A DNA stretch of 54,424 nucleotides, from contig NW_003546566.1 of the NCBI RefSeq assembly GCF_000090795.2, forward strand, positions 23,416 through 77,839. Direction: 5' to 3'. The translations under genes and the position numbers were made by a program. The notes beneath the pieces were generated by a model. The model ran no database searches, had not been told where the DNA came from, and worked only from the letters and a program-made list of their open reading frames with translations. The stretch comes from Amphimedon queenslandica (taxonomy: Eukaryota > Porifera > Demospongiae > Haplosclerida > Niphatidae). Position 1 is the first letter of the stretch. Each line of letters begins with the position of its first letter. Positions 32,501 through 42,300 of this stretch are shown piece by piece.

Positions 32501-33301
32501 AGCACTCACTACAGGCATACTATAAGAGTTTTTATAAATTTCTGAGACACAGTGACGGTTGTCATCAACTATGGAGCTTTGATAGTGCACATGATTTCCT
32601 TCGAATTTACAATGTGAAAAAGTGAGGCTGTACTCGCTGACTAAAAGAGGTGTCTCTTGATCATAAAAAAGGACTAGAACACCACTCCCTATTGCTTTAA
32701 CATTATTTTTCTCCCTAAAGTAACCCAGTTGCAGTGTAGCATTTGGAAGGTTAACCAATATAAGTGCAAACCCAGTGTAGTTGACAATAACTACACTGAG
32801 TAACTGAACCCTAGGAATACCAGAAATTATTAAAGCAGCAGCATGGTCATGTGTAAAATAAACACGGGAAGTCGTAGAATTGATTATTCTGCTGTCCAAG
32901 GTAGTGAAATTAGTGCCACAGTTATGAAAAATGACCATTCTTATTGTTAACGACCCAGTGCCATAAAAGGCGAAACCCCTTAACCTCCCATTATTTTGAT
33001 GATCTGATGGCATACAAGCAATCTGTGCTTTAACAGTTTTATTATCACTGGCAATAGTAAGAGAGTGGCTGACATTAATAGTGCAATACTTACCTGGTAA
33101 GATAGAAAATTCCATTCTAGCGGTTAAGAGAATGGTAGTGTCGTTATTGTAAGTGTTGTTACTGCATAACACCTCCTCCAATTGACTATTAGATACGACA
33201 TGAATAGAATCAGACTTAACGTAGAAAATTACAAAGAAGAGCAATAAGACAGGAGACTTCATAGCAGGCTTCTTCATCCTCCAAAAGTTGCAATGCCTCA
33301 T
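29522..33301 (-). CDS. beta-helix / multi-TM receptor-like protein, 1259 residues, intronless
   Basis: Single frame with the same architecture as 25354-29118 but strongly diverged. The signal peptide fits a start at Met 33262 (MKSPVLLLFFVIFYVKSDS) better than the first Met at 33301. A long Asn-glycosylation-rich region with beta-helix character (FEGNHVHY, GGMLI, LAGNAIYST) leads to a Cys-rich module: CPLGFQLDAETGTCQC, then GILCGECITNYSVVLG. About eight hydrophobic segments follow. RPLYETVHAPYKTNKWYW sits where the plus-strand gene has PFLDEFQGCYKDKFRW. The tail is short and ends REPLLERS, an acidic-dileucine-like sorting signal (DExxxLL type). Function unknown; a surface receptor is plausible. 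Confidence 0.85.
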   Translation of the reverse strand: MRHCNFWRMKKPAMKSPVLLLFFVIFYVKSDSIHVVSNSQLEEVLCSNNTYNNDTTILLTARMEFSILPGKYCTINVSHSLTIASDNKTVKAQIACMPSDHQNNGRLRGFAFYGTGSLTIRMVIFHNCGTNFTTLDSRIINSTTSRVYFTHDHAAALIISGIPRVQLLSVVIVNYTGFALILVNLPNATLQLGYFREKNNVKAIGSGVLVLFYDQETPLLVSEYSLTFSHCKFEGNHVHYQSSIVDDNRHCVSEIYKNSYSMPVVSAAGLTILYTQSDARATVTLSYCHIIGCSGYFAGGMLIVQFNSSVDSKTIINNEHYDKSRSSNFSSNVIMKHNCRGAAIAAVFYFNNNELNTTYRPLTITNASFFNNSFSLHQNSRLSGAIDIAVIDANNLESMLHPKIELVFHGLVFFSNFGNGACMSAAVHSYLRTTNFVHILLESVTAFGNPNMTLLPLAKKHNPMSLFSLSNVNVNINGSRTDPGNFSYNYGSVFVLMNSNAYLEGFLIFDSNIGHNGAALLLKGNSYLYLKESLNASFLNNAVQSLGGTICATHSSSFRCTFQVLSNDINDISLKFINNTAALAGNAIYSTNLYQCSIIKGHIMNNLADYYNTIINNASVPDISSVAEKILFCNKKERYKVYPGGTIRIPIGVYDYSNSSTFEIVTVIIVEETNVLKKVNWWLSDDQNTFVIKGELNCTVVNLTVHTRDASILNKSSLFLFSLAEENKVIAANVLLRKCPLGFQLDAETGTCQCSDIFNFYKTFEKQKIFCNISSNTFRKPNILNLWLSTDQTDRKLFIGFCNPSYCNIGSQFDVLHFNSTGSYLSSSETSKTIPLCFGSRKGILCGECITNYSVVLGSNECKMCSSKWWPLTSIIYILEGPLLVFLLFNLKLTLTTGTLNGIIFYVQLANLGHIKYLNMLCSEDCANEYFLVKFSNAILSLLNLNVAFPICLYDGMTELWKAGLNLFLPVYLILIIGFLIILSHFSTTVSNKLAHSSVQVLITVVHLSFTKLLQAFIETFGVSLYYEDGVKEPKRVWYNSGAVEYGSVEHKCLIILTSSVVGLILTPYLVLIVFGKFIMKVDKFREYIRPLYETVHAPYKTNKWYWFSFQQFILLLAYFAATLVNHALTVHIAIMIGIGYLCLQLYSMPFKNKIINVLNSFFIFNLVIIAMTCQYVYLTDGSPKYMVISFALLNYPVFIIFGFVITYHRLLVTNKLGKVHSLYEKIAACFKPTRKQHYQNNCNDSDDCTVREPLLERS

Positions 33302-33716
33302 TATGCTTTCAATTTATTTGCTTTTGACTCTGGGCATGGCTCAGTAGATCCAAATTCAAAAACGCAAAAGCTGTTTTAGTTTCATCACTTTATGACAGTC
33401 TCATATTATTATAATATGGAATGAAGGATAGTGATTTAAAAGAGCTATTGCATGATTTTAGTTCCACTCGTTATTATAAAAGTTATAAAATAAAAAATTT
33501 TCTCCTAGCCATTTCTGATGAAATATCCTGTGCTATAGTACATGGTCTTTTGGCCAGATTTTTTAGCAACTTTAAAAATGGAATTTGGATTGGGATCAGC
33601 TCAACATTTGTACACAATATAAACATAAAATTTGTCATGAAATCAGATCATCTAATTACAATTGGAACTGGAAACAGAATAATAGAAGCACCTTATTAAA
33701 ATGAAGAACGTAAAAA
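33302..33716. other. intergenic region, beta-helix/TM gene / TFIIE-alpha 3' end
   Basis: 415 bases. The open frame at 33421-33699 includes a reverse-strand copy of the dispersed repeat core (gattgggatcagctcaac near 33590) and looks non-coding. The rest is the upstream region of the minus-strand gene at 33301 and the 3' flank of TFIIE-alpha. Confidence 0.5.
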
Positions 33717-34664
33717 TTAGTACAAATTATTATATGCCTGCTGACACAACTGAGTATATCTCTCCTTCTCTTCTGATGTCATTGAGTTCACAATATCAGG
33801 AGTGATTTTGTGAAGCTCATATACTTGATCACCAACCTATGCAGCAAATGAAAGTTACATCAATATTCAATAAGAGTAATAGAGTATTTAAAAAGTGTTC
33901 ACCATGCATGACATCAGTGTAATTATATAGGGGATTTACTTTTAGTGTCATTTCGTCATCTTCACTATCTTCATCATCATTTGAGCTAATATTAGAATCA
34001 ACTTCATCCTGTACAACAGACAAACCATGAAATATTGTTGGCTACACATAAGGGAGCGTCATACACCTATTCCACTCATTATATCACTATTCCACTCATT
34101 ATATCATTTCTAGACTATATTAAATGAATGTCAATGGGTCAGATTTCCTTCAAGGTGGTTAATATCTATACACACTAAAGTTTCTACTGTACATGCTGGC
34201 TTCCATACTTACAAATTGTGATTGTTGCAGTTGTGACATGTCTCTGCTGCTTTGCTGCATGTCCTCATTATCATCACTAGTTGACTCATCATCGCTGCTA
34301 CTGCTACTGCTGGGAGCCTCTTTAGTAATATTACTGGACTCTTCTTGAGACAATAATTCCATTATTTCATCTCCTACAAATATACCAGTAGCAAGAAGTC
34401 AGCAACACAAGTACTAGGAAGTTATTAAAAAGCAGAACTTTTTTGAACATGATACAACATGCAAAAAGTACAATTTTTACTGTGTCATTTTAACAGTTAG
34501 TTATTCACAGATTATAAGTTTACCAGGTAAAACTGTCTTAGGTCCTAGTGTGATTCCTGCTCCTCCTTTATCTTCCTTCTCAGTCACAGTGGCACTGGCT
34601 GATGACTCAAATACAGTGCTCTCCTTCATCCATTGTGGTGCATCTTTTTGAGTAGCCTATAATC

Positions 34665-34739
<75 letters not shown>

Positions 34740-37206
34740 AAAATAATTTGTACTTTTTGTCTCAGCTCCTCTTCAGTCCCAATATTAATGCTAATAGTCT
34801 GATCTCCATAAATATCATCACTAAAAAGAAAAAAATTAAACACAACATAGAATTTAAATTAAAAAAAATTAAACACAAATTCCTTCTAAAAAGAAAAACA
34901 TTTTAACACAATACTGGTACTAGTTACTAATGTATTATAATCACTCACACTTTACTGGTAGTCCAATTCCCTTTTCCTTGTTGAGATTTGTTTTTGTCAT
35001 ATTTATTCTCTTGTATTAAATTCTTGATACTCTGTGGTTCGGGCTCAAGTATGTGTTCAGCTAAACTGATGTTATCCACTTCACGGAGGATCTCTAAGAC
35101 TGGTTTCAACTGCTCATTCAGTCTATAGAAAATTTGAATGAATCCTAATTCTGTCTCATGCATGTATAACAGTAGAACTGCATGGTGCAAAAATACAACT
35201 ACAATTATTTATACTGAAATCAACCCTTAAAATATTCCTTATTTCCAGTGTTGAATTCTTATCACACATATATGCTACGTCTGAAGTTTAAGCTGGTTCT
35301 AATCAAATTTGAATTTTTAACAATTTTTTAAAGTTGTTAAAAATCAAGCCAAAGTTATAGTACAGGGACTTAGGTCAAATTTTGCCAAAAATTACTAAGA
35401 GAGAATTTTCCATTTTTATATTTTTATCTGATACATATACATGTTCCCATGTTGTGTAGAAAGTTTGAGCTGATTCCAATCAAAACTGGATTTTTTTACA
35501 AATTCTTAAAGTTGCTCCAAAATTGGGCCAAAGTCCCTGTACTATAGTACAGGGTTATTGGCCAAATTTCGCCAAAAATGACTAAGAGAGAATTTTCCAT
35601 TTTTATATTTTTATCTGATACATATACATGTTCTTATGTTGTATAACAAGTTTGGGCTGATTCCAATCAAAATTGGATTTATTATGAATTTTTAAAGTTG
35701 CTCCATATGCTACTACAAAACTCATCAGCTCATGAAGCATGCTTTTTAGCTCACTTAGCATGCTTTGTGGAAAATCAGCTTATTTTATTTCATTTCCTGA
35801 TATACATTTATAGAAGTTTGAATGGATAAAATTTGCAAGTTATGTGTCACATAAAAGCAATTTATACTATACATGTAAGGGCAGGCGCTACATACTTGGA
35901 GAGCATTGAACGTACATCAATGACATCAAGACCTTCCTCAGTATCTTCAGTCAATATTGTATTACACATGAAACACCTAAAACAAACATAATATCATACT
36001 TTAAAAAAATTAATAGATACACTCCTTGAAGCATTCTTATAAACAATAAGCTATCAATAGTACCATTAGTATCTTTATTATTATCATTATTATTAAATTT
36101 TTACTTTAAGACTCCTTCAACAGGGTCTATAAGTCTATCAACATCAAGATCGGAATACGTGTTTTGACAGTTCGGACAATTATAAGACGTTCTATTAGAC
36201 ACCTAAAAATGAAAAAACAAGTCTCAAAGTCCACACATTCCTTTTCTTATTTACACATGTACATGTACACGTGTAAAATTTTTGAGTCAATTCTAATAGC
36301 AATATAATTATAGCTAAGAGTACACAACGCTATACCCTGATTGATATTTAATACACTGAACACATGACTACAATGAAATGCTATAATTTTGAATGTCATA
36401 CATGTAATATTGGAAAATTACATAATAAAAATTCTGAATTTTATGATGACAATTTTATTATAGTCTATAGCCCATTGTCATAATGTCATTGAACAACATT
36501 GGCTTATTTCTTCTGATGTTACATACTGTTCTCTCTTCGGCTTGAATCCTTTCCCTCATTCTGTCCAACTTGTACTTCACAACGTTCACAAACACTTTGT
36601 AATTGATGTAGTAATAGTGACACAGATAGCTTTTCTTCTCTCCATTCTCAAGCTCCTTGGACTCCATCCTCTGAACACTACAGGGAAAGGTTTAATCAGG
36701 ATAATGAAATAACTAGGCTATGATCATTAAAGTACAGTTATGTGGATTTTAAGCATGGTCAATTTATTTTGACTGCTGCTATGCACAATGTATATACACA
36801 TGTACACAATTACCTTTTTACTAGTTTATCTCTTTTAAGATGCATTAATATTACTCTTAGCTGGAAATCTGTTATTAGAATCATTTAAAAGAAATATAAT
36901 CGTTTACTTTCTTCTGCTCTAATCTTAGTAACTCCACAAGGTCCCCTTCACTTACGCTAAAAATAGTAACAGTAATTTTTTCATTTATTTTATTTATTAT
37001 TATTATTACCATGGATATTTTGCCAATATGTCCATTACAATGTAATGTTCAGGCTGATAGAAGGCTCTAACTACCAACCTAACAAGTCTCTGCAGTTGAG
37101 GAGGAACATGAGCTAATGGAGAAGAGAGATGGAGGGAGAGAGAGAAAGAAAATAGCACAAAATATGGAGAATAATGTGACTCACTCAATACTTCAGTAGC
37201 CTCCAT
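33717..37206 (-). CDS. GTF2E1: transcription initiation factor IIE subunit alpha
   Basis: A multi-exon gene. Exon 1 encodes MEATEVL; exon 2 continues [20 protein letters not shown], matching the start of the TFIIE-alpha winged helix. Later exons give [32 protein letters not shown], and [20 protein letters not shown] with KLDRMRERI. The zinc ribbon is YNCPNC...KCFMC, split by an intron. Next come [19 protein letters not shown] and [10 protein letters not shown], also family-typical. Acidic Ser/Asp tracts (34240-34300, 33950-34000) match the TFIIH-binding acidic region. The last exon ends [20 protein letters not shown]...NNLY. The protein recruits TFIIH to the RNA polymerase II preinitiation complex (family knowledge). 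The exact borders of the acidic exons were not resolved. Confidence 0.92.
34667..34736. repeat. (TTA)n microsatellite
   Basis: About 70 bases of uninterrupted (TTA)n in a TFIIE-alpha intron, one of the longest such runs in the window. Confidence 0.9.
35270..35775. repeat. short tandem copies of the dispersed repeat (intron of TFIIE-alpha)
   Basis: The landmark aagttt(g/a)(a/g)gctg(a/g)tt recurs near 35284, 35461 and 35648, giving periods of about 177 and 187. Here the core reads gattccaatcaaaattgga, the 'CCAAT' variant. The array ends with ctcatgaagcatgctttttagctcacttagcatgctttg. The complement of that end occurs at about 5178-5240 after the ZC2HC1 long exon, and a relative occurs at 15575-15615 at the end of the larger array, so this is probably the element's boundary. 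Confidence 0.75.
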
Positions 37207-37327
37207 TTTAAAACCACGCCCTCATTAATAAATTTAGTGGTTACACCCTTTTTAATCTGTGAGTTCATACTCCTCCATTCTGCTTCCTTCTCCCTCTTTC
37301 TCTCTTCTGATACCAGCAGCTGTAGAG
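37207..37327. promoter_or_regulatory. 121-bp divergent promoter, TFIIE-alpha / AGTPBP1
   Basis: Only 121 bases separate the two start codons, so both core promoters must lie here or overlap the first exons. CCACGCCC is at 37214-37221, next to the TFIIE-alpha ATG. The AGTPBP1 side is pyrimidine-rich, with no clear TATA box. Confidence 0.5.
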
Positions 37328-38993
37328 ATGAGTAAAAGAAGGAAATCCAGTGGAAGGTACTACTATGAAGCAGTCTATGGTTTACCTTGATCATATTCTT
37401 CATTCTCTCTTGTTTAGTGTGAGGTGTGAGCCTGCAGGTGTCATTGCACATTTAGAATGTATCAGAGAGACAGCCTCCACTCCTTCCTCAGAGGAGATGA
37501 TCAACAAAGGAATGAAGGGAAGGACGGGAATACTGGATTCTACTTCCTCCATATTGGATCTTGTCAAAGAAAAGGGTATGCATGTTTTTATTTTAGATCT
37601 ATTTATATAAATACATTTGTTTTGATTTTATTGAAATGCTTTAATATTCAATTCAATGTAAACAGTTCATAGCATGTGCGACTTTTAATTAGCATTAGTC
37701 CTGCTGCTTAAAATGGTTGCCAGTAAGGTTACGTCGCTTATAATTCTGCTGAGATATGCATTATTATTAACATGTATATGTGCTAATAAATTCCAGAAAT
37801 GCAATAATTATATGTAATATTTTTGCAATACATGTACAGTCAAACCTGTCTATTCCGGACACCTTGGGATCCAATAAAACTGTCCTTATTATAGAGGTGT
37901 CCTTATTTCAGAGGTTCATTAATACACATTTATATTGTATTGGGACTGATACTACCTGTCCCGATTATAGAGGTGTCCTTATTTTAGAGTGTCCACAATA
38001 GCAGGTTTGACTGTATACAATTCTGGTAGATGCACTAGTTAAGATAATATCATTGAAATTACAGACAGTGTATTTACCTATCATAATAGCAGGATCTAAA
38101 TACATGTATATCTTCATTTATGTTCAAGTGTATTACCTTTATAATTATCAATAACACACCATCATGCTCACTCCACCACTTAAGGAAGCACTGAATATTA
38201 TTATGACATTGTTCTCCTTGTTTGTATCGCTCCACTTGTGATTTCAATTAGTCTATTCATTATTAATCATCAATTATTATTAGTTATTTATTCATTGGCT
38301 CCTTGTGCTTTTTCTCTCTGTAGCCGTTGAGCGTAAAGCAATTGCAAGCAAGTCTTCTCACGGGTTTAACATACTCTTTGACTGTTTGAAGGACGCATCT
38401 GCATCTAATACAAGCATCATTCTTAATATCTTACACATTCTTAAATGTTTGGCTGAGCATCGTTATAAAGGTATGTAGTATTATATGCCTTATTAAATAC
38501 GACATATATATACGGCATTGAAACTATTTCCAAATAATTGCATGTACATATTATAATATTGTCTATATTTTAATAGTGAGGCTGGTGAGTAATGGAGCCG
38601 TAGATATAATCCTACAATCATTGCAAGTTTACTCCGAGTCACCACACATTGTAACTGACAGTGTTCTGGTACAATATTTATCACTTCTCTTGCAATTGAG
38701 TTCTAAAGGTACGGTAGACTAGTCCTTCCTAAATTGTGATATAATGTTTATTTATTTTTAGATGCTAAATTTGCATTCAAGGCTCGTCAGCATAAGGTAT
38801 TGCCAACTATTACTAGTCTTTTGAAGCGAAGTACTAAAAAGTCAATGGCACTATCAGTTATCCTCCCTGTTGTGAGAATACTAGCCAATAACAGTGAGAG
38901 TCATATCCAGCATTGAATATTCATACATTTATATGTTTGTGTATGTATGTATACTTCTTATTATTATTGCTGTTGTTGTTATTGTTGTTGTTG

Positions 38994-39037
<44 letters not shown>

Positions 39038-39325
39038 TTAGCTACTAATTCAGAGACTCTTGGAAAGGTTGGCTGTCTAACTGTCTTTCCAACTCTACTG
39101 GGATTGTATGGAAAATCAGATTCCACTATTCTAAAGTAATGATTCAATTATGACCACCTTTATATATCAGTACATTATGAAAGGTATATTGTCAAGGCTC
39201 TCATTCCTCTATTAAGAATCAGTGAGTTCAATAAGCAATACACTATTTGTATTATACATGTATAAGTATATTTATATTTTCCATACTGTACATACTGTAA
39301 ATGTGTACATATTATTTGTTATTGA

Positions 39326-39364
<39 letters not shown>

Positions 39365-42300
39365 CATTTATGCGTAGAGTCTAATGCTAGGAAAAGACAT
39401 GCTAATTGCTGTATTCCTGAGCTCTTGCAACTAGTCGAGAGGTTTCATCGCACCGATGTCTCAAGACATCACGTTCCTCTTAGGAAATCAATGATACTAG
39501 CACTATCCATTGCTGTATCTACTGGTTAGTAATCATTTTGTCATCATTAGTATTGGAACTATTCTTATGAGTAGATTTGTGTATGGAGTCTCTTCATAAA
39601 GCGAATGGCTTGAATACCCTGTACAATGTAGCCAGGGAACTACATACTGGTATTTATAAAATATCTCTCTTTTTTGTCTATCTTTCTCTTTGTCTTTATC
39701 AGTTCCCTTTTAATATATAAATATATATAATATTTTTTATTTTATTAATATATAATGTTTTTTATTTTTCTCAGATACACGTCTTAGTTTGCTTGCTACA
39801 ACCACATGCAATCTGATCAGAAAGTGTCTACCAGTCATTCCACTTCCTTTATCATCATCTCTCAATCACGTGCAGTTCTCACTGGATCAGTTCAAAGGAA
39901 CGGACACCACATCATCAGATCCAGAACTAAAAAGAGAAGAATCATCACAAGAAGAGGATAGAGGAACAATCACCAAAAAAGACATTAAGTCCTCCAGTAC
40001 TGAGGACACTACTGGTCCTACCACCTCAAAGAGTATGACTGATGTATGCTCTGCTGATGATGATACGATTAAGTCAATACAGTTAGAAGCATTGGGATTA
40101 CTATCTGATGTTAGAGTTACATCAATTCTGCTTCCTCCTCCGGCACATTTAAATAGAACAATCCCACCTGATAAACCAATGGATCCTGATAAACCAATGG
40201 ATCCTGATAAACCAATGGGGCCTGATGAACCAATGGGGCCTGATGTAGCATATGGTGCAGTAGTCCTCCCTGATTCTGGAGCTCCAAAGCCTTGTAGTGT
40301 AGGAGTAAAGTCTACAGCAATGGATAAAGCACAATGTACTAAACCAGTACAGTCTGCTGCAGTCCAGCCTGATAGGATAACCCAGTCTAATAGATCGGCC
40401 CAGTCTTCTACTAAAACTCGCTCTAGTGCAGTTTCAATACAGTCTAACCCAGGATTGCTAGCATCTGATAGTTCACAGTTAGAGCTGACTCAAGCCTCAT
40501 CTGCTGATCACTCCTCCTGCCCTCATTTGTGGTTCATTCACAGCGAAGCAAATGAGATATCGCACAAGTTTGATCTCCTTGCTTTCAATCAGTTTTTCCC
40601 TGAAGTCTCATCCATACGGACATTAAAACGCTCTACATCTCTGCCCATAGTATCTGTTACTGCTTATAAAGAAGAAGGCTTCCTTGATAGTTCATTCTCT
40701 GCTTCTTGTGTTGAGAGGAATGGTAGATCCTCAATAACTCGAGGAGCCCCTCCTCTCTCTAGCCCTAGATTGACTGCTAGTGGTCAGACTGATTGCAAGC
40801 CGCTGCTGTTTCGTGATTCCTCACCAATTCTTCTCCCTCCTTCTCCTTCCATTTCTACTTCTGGTCTGGATCCATTTTACAAGAAGTCACAATCAGTTGA
40901 AAGGTCAGGAAATGAATACTTCTTTCATTTTGCCAATGAATGTAATGTAATATTTAGACACTAGCATACTGTGTGTGATATTTTCTTGTTGCATACATGT
41001 GCTACACTATTAAATGGTATTTTTATTTCATTGTCTGAGGCATATACATGTACGTGTTCTTATTTTAGTGTAGAAAGTTTGAGCCGATTCCAATCAAATT
41101 AAAATTTTTCATGAATTTTTAAGTTGCTCCATAATCAGGCAAAAGTCCCTGTACTATTTGGTCAGACTTCATTAAAAATCACTAGGAGAAGATTCTCCTT
41201 TTTTTATTGCGTTTTCTGATACATCTTTTTAGGGAGATAATTCTGATGGATGCAGCGAGATATATTGACCCAAAGTCATTGCTGAATAATAGAGTGTTTG
41301 ATGTGGAGAAGATTCTCTCACAGAATGAAGGCCCAATACCACCTAGTCCTACAGATACTGCTACTACTGAAGAAGTGATTGAGAAACCAGCCACCTTAGG
41401 ATTTCAAGCAACAGATGAGAGCTGTAATCTCAGAATGGCAATACAGGTAAATGAATGGGAAAATCATTGCAATACGTTTCAATGGAAATACTTCTTCATA
41501 AATCACTGCTAGTGTTATTAGTATAGTCTTCTTTATTGCAGGTCAGGGAGCATGAGTATGATTTGATACTTAATGCTGATATTAATACTGACAGGCATCA
41601 TCAATGGTTTCTTTTTCAAGTAAGCATTTGTAGCTTCACATTGTTCTACCGAATTCGAATTTTGATTTATTGGTGCTTTTTATGCGTTATTTTAGGTAAG
41701 TCATATGGAAGAGAAGGTCCCATACAGGTTTAACATTATTAACTGTGAGAAAGCAAACAGTCAATTTAACTTTGGTTAGTGTTACTATCCTTAAAATAAT
41801 ATTAGGTACTTTTTATATTTATTTTGACAATGAATTCATGCTTTGTAATTTGTTGATTTTTGTGTACACATGTATTACTGAGTATGATCAATGGTTTTGA
41901 TATTGGATAATTTTTATTGCAAAATGCCATTATTATTAAACTCTGCCAAAATAAAGTGCAATATGGTAGCTAGTTGGATTCTTTAACTTTTGCTTGTTAT
42001 TTCCTGTAGGAATGCAGCCAGTGCTGTACTCTTCTATCAGCAAAACCTGGCAGAGGATTGGCACTAAGATATCTTACTATCGTAACAATTATCACAAAAT
42101 TAACAACTTGTCCAAAGAGAAGGAGGAAGACGATGCAACAGAGAAAGGAGGAGGAGGAGGGAGACCAAAATCAGTTGGAGGAAGTCAGATTAGCAAGCGT
42201 TATTTCACAGCCACGTTCACTGTCTCTTTCCCTAACTCAAAAGACTCATGCTACATAGCTTATCACTACCCTTACACTTACTCAATGCTAAAGGTATATT

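Noticed and set aside
25354..33301. Bacterial (chlamydial) contamination or transfer, because of PMP-like repeats
   Set aside because: The genes lie between intron-rich animal genes on the same contig, and the protein has a multi-TM module and tail unlike chlamydial autotransporters.
33421..33699. 92-codon plus-strand frame between two minus-strand genes
   Set aside because: It overlaps a reverse copy of the dispersed repeat core and has low-complexity, Lys/Ile/Phe-rich composition with no recognisable domain.
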